The notes beneath the pieces were generated by a model. It did not search any database and had not been told where the DNA came from. It was given only the letters and a program-made list of their open reading frames with translations. 64,000 nt of DNA from contig CAWJKP010000001.1 of NCBI GenBank assembly GCA_963843465.1, forward strand, positions 2,356,001-2,420,000. Direction: 5' to 3'. The translations under genes were made by a program, and so were the position numbers. The stretch comes from CAWJKP01 sp963843465 (lineage in GTDB: Bacteria; Planctomycetota; Planctomycetia; Pirellulales; Thermoguttaceae). Shown here piece after piece: positions 44,073 through 54,700 of the stretch (position 1 is the stretch's first letter; every line of letters starts with the position of its first letter).

Positions 44073-47000
44073 TCATTTCGACCTCCGCTCGCTCTCCTTA
44101 CTTGTGCGCCAAACTCGGGCGACACGGAAGCCCAGGTCGTAGTTGCTGTCCCCGGGCACGTTGCCGCCGCGGCACGCCGCACGGCAGTCCCACGCCGGGT
44201 GGCCCCAGCCCGCGCCGCGGTCCGCGCGGTCGTCCTTGTCCGTCACAACAGCAACGTCTCCATCATCCTCGACGACCCCGCCTCCCGCAGGCAACCGGTA
44301 TTTCACAAACTCATCGTGGCACCATTGACACACATTCCCCTCCATGTCAAACAGCCCAAAGTCATTCGGCTTCAAGCTCCCCACCGGCCAGCTCCGCCCC
44401 TTCGAGTTCTCCTGATACCACGCGTACTTCGGTAGCAGCTCCCGAGTTTCCCCGTAGTAACGACTGGTTGCCGCGCCGGCCCGATAAACGTACTCCCACT
44501 CCGCCTCCGTCGGCAGCCGATAACCGGTTCGTTCCAGGAAATCGGCTGCCGGCTTCATCTCTTCGGCATACCGCCCCGACGCATTCGGCTCATAGCACCA
44601 CTGCTCCTGAGGCACTCCCTCCTCCTTGCTCAGCCAATTGCAGTACGCCGCCGCCTCATACCACGTCATTGCGACCATCGGTCGCTCGGACGTTGACGCG
44701 TATTTCTGTCGCGCGAGATCCGACAAACGTGAGATCCCGGAAGTTGCCTGCAAGAACGCATCGTACTGCTCGACCGTCACCGTCTTGTTCGCCACCGCAA
44801 ACGAGCGACCGATTCGCCGGCGGTGCTGGCTCTCTCTCTCGAGCCGGTCCAACTCGGCATTCGGCGAGCCCATCAGGAACCCGACCGGGCCGCGGATGAT
44901 GACCATCGTATGGCCTTGAGGCGTCACATACCAGCTCGACTCTCCTTGCGCTTTGCGCCGGCAAGCTGCCGATCGATCTCCCGCAGTTGCTTCTGCTGGC
45001 CCCATTGCCGCAGCAGCCACTCGGCCGCCCCGTGAATGCCGGCATCCGGGTCCGCGCGGTACATGCCCAACAGCTTGGCAGTCAGGCCCTGGCGCTCCAC
45101 GGCGGGCAGGGCCTCCTCGTCAAACTCGCCCAAGGCCAGCAGCAAGGCCCGCCGAACGGAGACCTCCTTCTCCGCGTCCAAATGTCCGATGACGACTTTC
45201 GGATCGACGCCCCGCGGCGCCATCCAGTGGACCAGGTAGCTCCGCGCCCTGGGGTCGGGACTGTGCCGCAGCAGCGGCCAGACCTTCTCCGGCCGGTCCA
45301 TCCGCAGCAAGGCCGCCGCGGCGTTGGCCTTCCACTTGCCCAACTTCTCCTTCATTTCGTCCGGAAGCTCCTTGGGAACCTCCTTCGCCAACTCCACCTC
45401 CAGCAGAGCAACCGCACGCGGCCCGTGCCATTTCAGCTTCGGCATCAGCGTGGCAAACTGCTTGGCGTCCGCCGCGCGGATCAACTCGGCAAGAACCACC
45501 GGCTCCCCAGCCGCATAATCGGCCAAAATGCCGGTGGCCACCGTTCGTTCCGACTCCGAGCGCTTTGTATCCTGGAAAACCTCCTCAAGCGACGGCAGGA
45601 GCGTCTTGGCGACGGGCGCAGCGCCTCCATCCAGGCGGCAACGTACAAGGGATTTTCAGTCACCAGCACCTCCGCCGTCGGCTTGGCCGCTTTGGCCCAA
45701 CCATCTCCCTCGGGATCAAATCCGGCCAGGGCGCAGGCGGCGCGGAATCGGCGATCCTTTCCCGCCTGCGGGTCGTCCACGATCGACCACATGCCCTTGG
45801 CCAACCTCTCGCGGTGCGGAAGCAGGGCCGTGCGGATGATGGGCAGCTCCGCCGGCTCGGCGTCCAGCAGGCGATCGCGCAGGTAATCGACCTGTTTAGG
45901 ATCGCCAGGCAGCATGGCCAGGCTGAGACGCAAGTGTTCCTTCTGCGTGAGGCCCGGCTTCTGCAACAATTCCTTCACACGGGGGCCAATTTCTGATTGG
46001 ACGGATGCGAGACTTTCCAGCAAAAAAGGCACCTGCGCGATTTCCGCCCGGCGAAGGGAGTCCACTTGAGCCAAGGTTCGTTCTCTCTGTGTCCTGACAA
46101 CCCGCACGTAGGCCACCGATGAAACCACGGCAACCACGAGCAAGAGCAAAGCAGCGGTGGTGGACAACCCCGCCATCACCGGATTCCGGCGACACCAGCG
46201 GTAGAGCCGCTCGACAGGGCTCACCCGTCGGGCCGTGATCGGCTCGCCGGCCAGCCATCGCCGCAGGTCCTCGGCCATCGCCTGGCAACCGGCGTAGCGG
46301 TGATCCCGCTTCTTCGACATGGCCTTCAGGCAAATCGTCTCCAGGTCTTTGGGGACTGCCGCATTCTCGACCCGTGGCGAGGGTGGCTCCTGGTGGATGA
46401 CCAGCGAAATGACCATCGCCGGCGGACCTGAGAATGGCGTCGAGCCGCAGAGCAACTCGTAGAGCACCACGCCCAGGCTGTACTGGTCCGAGGCGGGGCC
46501 GACCTCCTCCAGCCGCCCGGCCGCCTGCTCCGGCGGCATGTAGGAGGGCGTGCCCAGCACCGTGCCGTCGTGCGTCAGCTTGCTCTCCGCCGTCTCCAGC
46601 CGGGCCAGGCCGAAATCCATCAACAGCGGATTGCCCTTGCGGTCCAACATGATGTTGGCCGGCTTTACGTCGCGGTGAACGACGCCCAACTCGTGGGCGT
46701 AGTCCAGCGCCCCGGCCAGGTCCATCACCAGCTTGGCCGCCTGGCGGAAGTCGGGCCGCTGCTGGTCGATGGCGTCTTCCAGCGTCTGGCCCTCGATGAA
46801 GGCCGAGGCGATGTAATACGTGTCGCCGTCGCGGCCCGCCTCGTAGACCGGCACGATGTTCGGATGGCGGAGTTAAGCCGCCGCCTTGGCCTCGGTCAGC
46901 ACCCGGGCCCGGCGGGTCTCCGATTGGAGCGTCGAGGCGTGGGGCACCTTCAGGGCGATCTCGCGGTCCAGCAGCGGGTCGCGGGCGCGGTAGACCTGGC

Positions 47001-47334
47001 CAAAGGCCCCGGCGCCCAGCCGCTTCTGGACCTCGAACCGCCCGATCTTCTCCGGCACCCCCGCCTCCCGGGCGACGGAATCCTTCTTGGCCGGCGCCAC
47101 GGCGGAAGGCGGGCGGAGCGGCGGGGGCGGGTCGGCAAGCGTACGGCGGACCGGCGGCGGGGCCGGCTTGCCCGTATCCGACGGGGCGGCCGGCGCGGCC
47201 GTCTCCTTGCTGACAGCACCCAGGATGAACGAACGCTGGCACTTCTGGCAAAGGACCGTATGGCCGAGCCGCTCCTCAGGCACCGTGTAGTGCTGCCCAC
47301 AACCCGGATTCGGACATTAAACCTTCACGACCAT
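44073..47334 (-). pseudogene. Serine/threonine protein kinase-HEAT-formylglycine-type fusion, broken by two stops and two frameshifts
   Basis: AGGAGAATCGGGCC precedes ATG at 47334. A zinc ribbon (CPNPGCG...CQKCQ) is followed by a PknB-type kinase: RLGAGAFGQVY, ALKVPH, HRDVKPANIMLD, DFGLA, GTPSYMPPEQ. One membrane helix (STTAALLLLVVAVVSSVAYV), HEAT-like helices and an FGE-sulfatase domain (FLMGSPN, MTWYEAAAYCNWLS, LPTEAEWEYVYRAG, GLFDMEGNVCQWC, GFRVAR) complete it. In-frame TAA codons lie at 47317-47319 (codon 6) and 46873-46875 (codon 154, within AAA-stop-LRHPNIV). One-base losses lie at about 45614-45616 (C run) and 44944 (G run). Repaired length is 1087 residues. This architecture is planctomycete-typical. 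It is either a decaying gene or a poorly sequenced one. Confidence 0.85.
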
Positions 47335-47368
47335 GGCCCGATTCTCCTGATCGTCGTTAGTCCGCAAA

Positions 47369-47459
47369 GTAGCAGGCACACTCCGTGTGCCGTCCGCTGG
47401 GTGTGCCGCCCGCTGTCTCCGCCACCACGGGCGGACGGCATACGGAGTGTGCCTGCTAC
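47369..47459. repeat. REP-like pair, GCAGGCACACTCC family, copy 3
   Basis: GTAGCAGGCACACTCCGTGT ... CGGAGTGTGCCTGCTAC around an inner CCGCCCGC palindrome, upstream of the kinase start. Confidence 0.85.
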
Positions 47460-47545
47460 CTATTCGGGCATTTTCGCACCGCGGGGCTTCCGAATACCTC
47501 GAAGCCGGAATGGCCTTCCGTTAGGGGCTCATTATACGACGCCAT

Positions 47546-47600
47546 TGTGGTGCAGGCGTCCCGCCTGCCGGAAAAAAGCAGGCGGGACGCCTGCACCACA
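47546..47600. repeat. Palindrome, GTGGTGCAGGCGTCCCGCCT family, intergenic copy
   Basis: Perfect 23-bp inverted arms (47546-47568 and 47578-47600) around GGAAAAAA. A degenerate relative is inside the giant gene at 58339-58411. Confidence 0.9.
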
Positions 47601-47635
47601 AGCGGCAATGAGCCGGGTTATCGAATGCGCGGCTG

Positions 47636-49069
47636 CTAAGGCACTTTGCGTCCCGGCAGATCGAAGCCGAAGTAGGCCGCCGCGTTGTAGTAGCAGATGT
47701 CTTCGACCATGCGGCCGACCAGCTCCAGGTCGCGGGGGAGGAGGCCTTGTTGGATCTCGTCGCCCAGCAGGTTGCAGAGAATGCGGCGGAAGTACTCGTG
47801 ACGGGTGTAGGAGAGGAAAGAGCGGCTGTCGGTGACCATGCCCACAAACAGACTCAAGAGACCCTGATTGGAGAGCGTTTCGAGCTGCCGCTGGATGCCG
47901 TCCTTCTGATCGAGGAACCACCAGCCGCTGCCGTACTGCAGCTTGCCGGGGATGCGGCCGTCCTGGAAGTTGCCCAGCATCGCGGCCACCAGGTCGTTGA
48001 CGGCCGGGTTGAGATTGTAGACGATCGTGCGGGCCAGACGGTCCTCGCGGTCCAGGCGGTCGAGAAAGCGGGCCAAAGGCCGGGCCAGTGGGCCGTCGCC
48101 GATGGAGTCGAAGCCGCTGTCGGGCCCGAGCGCGAGGAAGGCCCGCGTGTTGTTGTTCCGCTGGGCGCCGACATGGAACTGCTGGGTCCAGCCTTTCTCA
48201 TGGTCCATCAGGGCCATCTCGTGGAGCAAGGCCGACTTGAAGCGGGCCGCCTGTTGGTCGTCCGGGCTGACGCCGCAGCGGGCCTTGCGGAAGACGGCCT
48301 CGGTCTCCAACTCGCGGAAGTCGTCGGCGTAGATCGTCTCCAGCCCGTGGTCCGAAAGGCGGCAGCCGCAGGCGTGGAAGAAATCGTGGCGCTTGCGGAG
48401 GGCCTCCAGCAGCGAGGCATAGCTGACCACGTCAACGTCGGCCGCCTGCGCCAGGCGCTCCAGCCAGGCGTTCCACTCCGGCGGCGAGTCGATGGCCAGG
48501 GCCTTGTCCGGGCGGAAGGTGGGCAGCACCGGGATGGCAAAGGACGGGTCGTGCGTAATCGCGCGGTGGTGCTCCAGCGCGTCGACCGGATCGTCGGTCG
48601 TGCAGACCAGGGCCACGTTCATCCGCCGCATGATGCCCCGGCAGGAGAAGCCATCCTCGGCGAGCCGGGCATTGCACTCCTCCCAGATTCCGGCCGCGGT
48701 GGCCGGCGACAAGAGCCGGTCACGGATGCCGAAGGGACGAGCAAGCTCCAGGTGGGTCCAGTGGTAGAGCGGGTTGCGGAGGGTTTTGGGGACGGTTTCG
48801 GCCCAGGCGGCGAACTTCTCCCAGTCGGAGGCCTCGCCCGTCAAGAACCGCTCGGCCACGCCCGCCGCCCGCATCGCTCGCCACTTGTAGTGATCGCCGT
48901 AGAGCCAGATCTGTGTCAGATTGGCGAAGCGCTGATCCTCGGCGACCTGCCGCGAGGGCAGGTGGCAGTGGTAGTCCACGATGGGCAGGTCGCAGGCGTG
49001 ATCGTGGTAGAGCCGGCGGGCCGGCTGGCTCTGGAGGAGGAAATCGTCGCCGATGAAGGTATCGAACAA
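47636..49069 (-). CDS. uxaC: Glucuronate isomerase
   Basis: It converts glucuronate to fructuronate (and galacturonate to tagaturonate). The 477-residue protein reads FIGDDFLLQSQPARRLYHDH, IVDYHCHLPSRQVAED, IWLYGDHYKWRAMRAAGV, CTTDDPVDAL, HVGAQRNNNTR and GMVTDSRSFLSYTRHEYFRR, all UxaC hallmarks. I used TTG at 49069 (GGAGCTGCACC upstream) because family N-termini begin just here and no ATG or GTG is suitably placed. No other uronate gene is adjacent, though the unknown gene 72 bp upstream may be in the same transcript. Confidence 0.96.
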   Translation of the reverse strand: MFDTFIGDDFLLQSQPARRLYHDHACDLPIVDYHCHLPSRQVAEDQRFANLTQIWLYGDHYKWRAMRAAGVAERFLTGEASDWEKFAAWAETVPKTLRNPLYHWTHLELARPFGIRDRLLSPATAAGIWEECNARLAEDGFSCRGIMRRMNVALVCTTDDPVDALEHHRAITHDPSFAIPVLPTFRPDKALAIDSPPEWNAWLERLAQAADVDVVSYASLLEALRKRHDFFHACGCRLSDHGLETIYADDFRELETEAVFRKARCGVSPDDQQAARFKSALLHEMALMDHEKGWTQQFHVGAQRNNNTRAFLALGPDSGFDSIGDGPLARPLARFLDRLDREDRLARTIVYNLNPAVNDLVAAMLGNFQDGRIPGKLQYGSGWWFLDQKDGIQRQLETLSNQGLLSLFVGMVTDSRSFLSYTRHEYFRRILCNLLGDEIQQGLLPRDLELVGRMVEDICYYNAAAYFGFDLPGRKVP

Positions 49070-49140
49070 GGTGCAGCTCCATTCTTTGTGGTGCGATCGT
49101 TGGCAAGCCTTCCCCCTCTCCCTCCGGGAGGGAGAACGCT

Positions 49141-49986
49141 TCAAGGCCCAAGAGGCGGCTCGGCGGCAATGAAGGACGCATAATGGGCGGCGGCGAGCGA
49201 CAGGTCGCTGTCGCGAGGCAAAAGCAGGCAGCGGAGCCGAGCGCGAAGGATCACGCCCTTCTCCAATCGCCCCGAGAACAAGCGGTAGGCAAGCCGGAAC
49301 GCCCGAGCACGGGTCACCTTGACCCGCGTGCAGTCGGCCGGGTCGAAATCTAGGAACGACCCTCTTACCCGTTTCAGTTCGAGCCCGGTGCAGTCGGCCG
49401 GGTGGACCATTGCGGCGAAGCTCCAGGCGTCGCCAGGCAGGCGGAACAACAGGCAGCCGGGGGCGCCACGGTTGGATTCCTCACCCGTGCTCTCGGCGCC
49501 GCTGCAAAGGCCAGCCGTAGCAGCCGACGACGCTTGCGGGCCGGGTGCAACCGAGCAGGGTTCGAAGCGGCCAGGGTCCGCCGAGGCCAATCGCCAGGCA
49601 CCCGTTGCCGCCACGGTATTCCAGACCGCCATCTCCGGCCGGCTGTCCAACAACGGGGTCCGCACGGAGACCACCAGGTCCAACACCGCCAGCGGTTCCT
49701 CAATGCCGGCACGCCAGCGGGCGTCGACGCGGACGGGCCAGGAGGGCGACTCGCCATACGCTGCCACAAGGTTGTCCCATTGGACGTAGCGCTCCAGCAG
49801 GCGAGTTCCGTCGAGCTGCCCTGGCGCGGCGGCTTCCAGCGCCAGCAGGGACAACGCCAACGGCTGGCCGTGGTAACGCACCGCGATCAGGCCCCGCGAC
49901 GGCCGGGCCAAGTCGAGGGTCGCGGTCAACGGGCCGATTCGCAGCGTGCCGCAGGAACTCTCGAGCAACCACGGTTGCGCAATCAT
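49141..49986 (-). CDS. Protein of unknown function upstream of uxaC
   Basis: The 281-residue protein (start MIAQPWLLESSCGTLRIGPL) has no signal peptide and no motif I can name. The composition is beta-rich (LDLVVSVRTPLLDSRPEMAV, GCLLFRLPGDAWSFAAMVHP) with a low-complexity insert about 150-180. It is 72 bp upstream of uxaC on the same strand, so a role in sugar-acid use is possible but unproven. It lies downstream of a hairpin-T-run element. Confidence 0.6.
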   Translation of the reverse strand: MIAQPWLLESSCGTLRIGPLTATLDLARPSRGLIAVRYHGQPLALSLLALEAAAPGQLDGTRLLERYVQWDNLVAAYGESPSWPVRVDARWRAGIEEPLAVLDLVVSVRTPLLDSRPEMAVWNTVAATGAWRLASADPGRFEPCSVAPGPQASSAATAGLCSGAESTGEESNRGAPGCLLFRLPGDAWSFAAMVHPADCTGLELKRVRGSFLDFDPADCTRVKVTRARAFRLAYRLFSGRLEKGVILRARLRCLLLPRDSDLSLAAAHYASFIAAEPPLGP

Positions 49987-49997
49987 CGCCATCCATC

Positions 49998-50037
49998 AAA
50001 AAACCCCGCCGCTCGCAACTAAGGCGAAACGGCGGGG
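49998..50037 (-). terminator. Intrinsic-terminator-like hairpin upstream of the unknown gene
   Basis: On the minus strand, CCCCGCCG and CGGCGGGG pair across a loop of about 20 bases and are followed directly by TTTTTT. It ends just before the ATG at 49986. It could terminate an upstream RNA or act as an attenuator for the unknown/uxaC genes. Confidence 0.6.
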
Positions 50038-50328
50038 CCGGAACAGAGAAGAGGCCAGACTACGATCAAACGTCCTCGGATGAATCAAACCGCCAAAAAG
50101 GATGCTGTTCCGGAGGCGAAGGGCCCTGAATGATGCACCGGGTATTCCTTACCCCCTTCCCTCACCCCTGATGATACCAATTCCAAAACCATTGTCCAGC
50201 CATTTTCGAGAAAATTGGGGAAACCCGCATCTTGCTCCCTTTCCCCCGCGATGGGTGGTATTATTTGGTGAGCTACGTTAAACACAGAAAATGGGCAAGC
50301 GTTCACGGCCACGTCGGGCGGCCACGTT

Positions 50329-50404
50329 GGGGACTGGTCCATTTTTCGGCGAGAAAGCGCTTTTTGCCGTTGGACGTAAGGCCGAAAACATGGACCTGTC
50401 CCCT
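50329..50404 (+). repeat. Diverged hairpin of the 103-bp repeat family
   Basis: GGGGACTGGTCCATTTTTCG and CGAAAACATGGACCTGTCCC form the inverted arms. The upstream GTTCACGGCC also recalls the family's left end. Confidence 0.8.
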
Positions 50405-50481
50405 ACGGGAACACTAATCGACGCTAATCGACGCTAACATGGTAAATTAGCGAAGATTAGCGAGCCCGAATTATTCACGGC

Positions 50482-50560
50482 CGCATCGTAAGCGCGAAGC
50501 GTAAGCGAGGCTGGCTAAGGGACTTACCCTCGCTTACGCTTCGGGTTTCGATTCGCGCTC
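50482..50560. repeat. Palindromic element, GCGAAGCGTAAGCGAGG family, copy 2
   Basis: GAAGCGTAAGCGAGG arms pair with CCTCGCTTACGCTTCGGG. Copy 1 is at 3198-3280. Confidence 0.75.
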
Positions 50561-50770
50561 TGCACCGTTTACATCACGGGGAGTGAATAATCCGGGGTGA
50601 GGATTAGTGTTCCGTCTTTCGGCCCTTCTTTTTGAGGGACACGTCAACGCTTCCCTAACTTCGTGCGTATAAGGCTCGCTGCGCTCGACGCACCCTACCT
50701 TTCCGCGACAGGAACTTCTTATAATCCGGGAGAATCATCCCACACGTCTGCCTTCAGATCGGTGGTCATA

Positions 50771-51586
50771 ATGCCTGGCTTCATGGAGATTTGCGAGGAA
50801 GCCGTCCGCCGGACGGGGCGTCTGCTGCTGGAGCGGCTGGGGAAGGTCACCGCGCGGGAGAAAGGCCCGGCCGACTTGGTAACCGAGGCCGACTTTGCCG
50901 CCCAGGAAATGGTGCGGCAGACGGTCCTGGAGGCATTTCCGGACCACGTCTTGATCGCGGAAGAAGATCCGGCGGCACTTTCCAAAGCGGGCCGCCGAGC
51001 CGCCGGAGAGAAGCCGCTTTACCGCTGGATCGTCGATCCGCTGGACGGCACCACCAACTATGTTCACCAGGTACCCCATTTCAGCGTATCCCTGGCTTTG
51101 GAGCACGATGGGCAGATCCTCGTGGGAGCGGTTCACGACCCTTCCGCCGATGAGTGCTTCACGGCGGTTGCGGGGGAAGGGGCCTGGCTGAACGGCCGCC
51201 GCATCCAGACCAGCCGGGTGACCGAACTGGCCAACGCCCTTTGTGCCATCGGGTTTCCTGCGGCTACCCGCCATGACTCCCCGGAACTGTTGCTGTTCCT
51301 CGAAGGGCTGGACCGAATCCAAGCCTTCCGTCGGACCGGTTCGGCATCGCTGAATCTTTGCTATGTCGCTTGTGGGAGGTACGATGTCGCCTGGTCGTTT
51401 TCCACGAAGATTTGGGACATCGCCGCCGGCACGCTGCTGATTCGCGAGGCGGGCGGTCTGGTTACTTCGCCGGATGGAGGCGACCTGATTTTGGAGGAGG
51501 GACGTTTTTTGGCCGCCGCAAACGAGCGGCTACACCGGCAGGTTGGGCAACTAGTCTTAGCGGCTGGTTTATCTTCCCACCTATAG
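50771..51586 (+). CDS. Inositol-monophosphatase-family phosphatase
   Basis: Mg-dependent phosphatase of the IMPase/CysQ/FBPase fold. The 271-residue protein has EADFAAQEMV, AEEDPAA, the metal-binding DPLDGTTNYVHQ, and the C-terminal WDIAAGTLLIREAGG. Length is normal. Substrate (inositol phosphate, PAP or fructose bisphosphate) cannot be read from the motifs, but the DPLDGTTN pattern favours the IMPase branch. It precedes the giant exported genes without obvious coupling. Confidence 0.93.
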   Translation: MPGFMEICEEAVRRTGRLLLERLGKVTAREKGPADLVTEADFAAQEMVRQTVLEAFPDHVLIAEEDPAALSKAGRRAAGEKPLYRWIVDPLDGTTNYVHQVPHFSVSLALEHDGQILVGAVHDPSADECFTAVAGEGAWLNGRRIQTSRVTELANALCAIGFPAATRHDSPELLLFLEGLDRIQAFRRTGSASLNLCYVACGRYDVAWSFSTKIWDIAAGTLLIREAGGLVTSPDGGDLILEEGRFLAAANERLHRQVGQLVLAAGLSSHL

Positions 51587-51754
51587 CGGTAAACCCACGG
51601 CGAGAAGCTCGGATTTTGTTGCTTCAAGATAGGAGGTCGGTGCGGTAGACTGAAGGTAACGCACCTCTTCCAAAGCTCCGTTCTGGGTGGGCTGGGGGAT
51701 GGTTCTCCCGGTCTATTGCTGTGCGTCGGTCGTCTAGCGTAAGGGCCCGAAGCC

Positions 51755-54700
51755 TTGCAGGGTTGCAAACCGCAATTATTTCTGGGGACCGTTTGGCTAT
51801 TGCTCGGCTGGTGCTCCTGGCTATCTGCGGAGGAGTTGCCGGCGGCACGCCGCGAGCCGTCCAAGACGGCCCCCGCGGTCGAGCCGATCCAGGAATCCCC
51901 GCTGACCATCCATCTGAAGGACAAGGACGGCAGGCTGATCCCGATGTTGGATTGGTCGTTCGAGGACTTCATTCGGGTTTACCAGGAGAACCGGGGGTTC
52001 AAGCAACGGGACGAGACGCCCGCCTACAGCCTTCAGTCGATGTCGATTACGGGGGCCGCCAAGGGGGATTACGCCGAGTTGAGCATCGAATTTGGGGTGC
52101 TCGTGCGGGATGGCCAGTGGACCCGGGTGCCTTTGCGGTTGAACCAGGCGATCCTGCGGGAGGGAGTGAAATATGCGGGTCCGGGGCAGCAGTTTGTGGG
52201 GTTTGAGGCGGCAGGTGACGGGTACGTCAGTTGGATCCACGGGGCGTCCGCGGAGCGGCACCGGCTGACGATGAACGTCATGGTCCCGCTGGCCAGCGTG
52301 GGGGAGGAGACGCGGCTGAAGCTCTCGGTGCCGCGGGCGACCAGCAGCGAGTTGAAGCTGACGGTGCCGCTGGCCAAGGCGTTTGGGCAGGTCGCGGAAG
52401 GGTCCACCCTGGCGTCGAAGCCGGCCAATGGGGGCGCGGCCACGGAATTCGACGTGCTGGGACTTGGGGGCGATTTCGAGATCTCCTGGCGGAAATCGGC
52501 CAGCGCCGCGGCCGAGGGACAGCCCGTGCTGGAAGCGGTGGGCGCGATTTCCGCCCGGGTCGACAGCCGGTTGGTGAACACTGAGGCGGTGCTGACGGTG
52601 CGGGCCTTTGGCGGACTGCTGGATCACTTTCGCGTCCGGCTTCCGCAAGGGTCGGAATTGGTGGCGGGGAATCCGATGGGCTACACGGTCGTGCCGTCGG
52701 CGGCCAAGGGGGCGGCGGCGGATGCGAGGGAAGTCGAGGTGCGATTTCCGCGCAAGGTTTCCGGGCCCGTCGAGGTTCGCCTGGCGACGCGGCAGACGTA
52801 CGAAGCGGCGCCGGCAGGGGGTTGGTTCGAGCTGGCCGGGTTCGAGGTGGTGGAGGCGGGGCGGCAGTGGGGCCATTTCGCCATCAGCGTGGTCGGCGAT
52901 CTGCACGTCGTTTGGGGACCGGATAAGGGTGTGCGGCAGGTCGACGAGTTGCCGGAGCCCCTGCGGCGGGAGAACTTGCTGGCGGGGTTCGAGTATTTCA
53001 CGCAGCCCTTTTCGCTCACCGCCCGGGTCGTTTCGCGGAAGACGCGGCTGAGCGTCGAGCCGGAGTACGTGTTCCTGGTCGAGCCGGACCAGGTGCGTCT
53101 GAAGGCGAAGCTGAAATACACGGTTCGCGGGGCGAAGACTTCGGCCCTGGACGTGATCCTGCCCGATTGGACGCTGGATGAGGTCGGTCCCGACAACCTG
53201 GTGGCGGTCGATGCGGTGGCGACCGGTCCGAAGGGCACGGTTTCCATCCCGCTGACCACGCCCTCGATCGGTCCGCTGGAGATCGACTTGCGGGCGCACA
53301 AGCGGCTGGAGCCGGGCGCCAAGTCGGTTTCCTTCGCCATGCCGCAACCGCAAAACGGATCGGTCAGCCCGGCGGCGGTGGTGGTCTTACCCGCCGACAA
53401 CGTCGAGCTTTCGACCGATTCCAAGGCCACCATCGGGCTGATCCGGCAGCAGAACGCCCCGCCCATGAGCCTGCCCGAGCGGCAGCAGGCGCCGTGGTTC
53501 TATCGTGCCGAGTCGCCCAAGGCGGTCTTCGCCGCGGCCGTCACCACCCACAGCCAATCGGTCGGCGTGGATGTCGCCAGCGAGGTCCAGATCGTCGGGC
53601 AGAAGGCCCTGGTAGAGGAGAAGATTTCCTACGCAGTCGCCTATCAACCTCTGGACAAGGTCTCGTTGCAGGTGCCGCGGAGCCTGCTGGGATCGGACAA
53701 GATCGAGATCAGCATCGATGGGCAGCCGCTGTCGCTGAGCGAGCCGGCCGATGCAGCCGACAAGCCGGGCGAGCCCGGGCCCGTCCTACGGCGGTTGCTG
53801 CTGCCCTCGCCACGGATCGGGACCTGCGAGCTGGTCGTGAGGTATCCGATCGCGCTGGAAAAGCTGCTGCCGGAAGCGGGCATCAGCGCCAGCGTGCCGT
53901 TGGTCATGCCCCTGGACGGCAAGCTCACAAGCAACCGCGCGCTGGTGACGGCCAACGCCGGCGTCCGCGTGCAACTCCTGGAGGGCCCGTGGACGGTGGT
54001 CGATCCGTCGGTCCCAGAGCTTGAACATCGGCAGGGGCAGCAGTTGGCCGCCACCCAGCGGAGCGACCGCGTTGTGCTGGGCATTCACCTGGAAGACCGC
54101 GACGCCCTGGGGGCGACGATCGTCGAGCGGGCCTGGATCCAGACCGTGTTCTTGGACGGCGGCCGGCAGGACCGGGCCGTGCTGCGCTTCACCAGCGATC
54201 AGCGGGAGCTGAGCCTGGCGGTCCCCGCGGGGATCGACCCGGGCAAAGTCGAGGTCTGGCTCGACCGGCAGCGGGTGGAAGGGACGCCTGCCGGCGGAAA
54301 GCTCACGATCGAGCTGCCGGAAGGCTTTTCCCAAGGTTCGCACTGGCTCGAGGCGAGCTATCGTTTTCCGGCGGGCCCGGCGGGCCGGGGGTGGCTCTCG
54401 CTGGAACTGCCGCACCTGGGGCGGGATGTTTGGGTCCGCCGCCTGTACTGGCAACTGGTCTTGCCCAGGAACGAGCACGTGATTGCCTCGCCGGCCGGCA
54501 TGTTGCCGGAATTCACCTGGGGTTGGAACGGGAGTTTTTTCGGCCGCAACCCTTCGTTCGAGCAGCCGATGCTGGAGGTTTGGAGCGGGGGCCAGCACCG
54601 TACGCCGGTGCCGTTTGCCACCAGTCGCTACGTCTATAGCAGTTTACAGCCGGTGGAGCGCTGCGAGCTGCGAACGGCCAACCGGACGTGGATCGTGTTG

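Larger units (their letters stand above)
50038..50770. other. Gene-free interval
   Basis: It holds two palindromic elements (50329-50404 and 50482-50560), a tract of AATCGACGCTA direct repeats (about 50415-50440) and a CTCGCTGCGCTCGACGC element ending CCCTACC (about 50668-50700). I see no convincing gene. Confidence 0.5.

Noticed and set aside
43297..44076. Open frame of about 260 codons between the exported protein and the kinase fusion
   Set aside because: It runs through two palindromic blocks and the 31-bp tandem repeat and shows no coding character.
44073..47334. Reassignment of TAA to glutamine
   Set aside because: Other genes in the window, such as glutamate dehydrogenase and thyX, end normally at TAA, so a changed code is not supported.
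51719..51790. tRNA-like sequence (GTCTAGCGTAAGG ... GGGTTGCAAACCG)
   Set aside because: The T-arm and acceptor stem do not close, and the region encodes the signal peptide of the 1100-residue protein.
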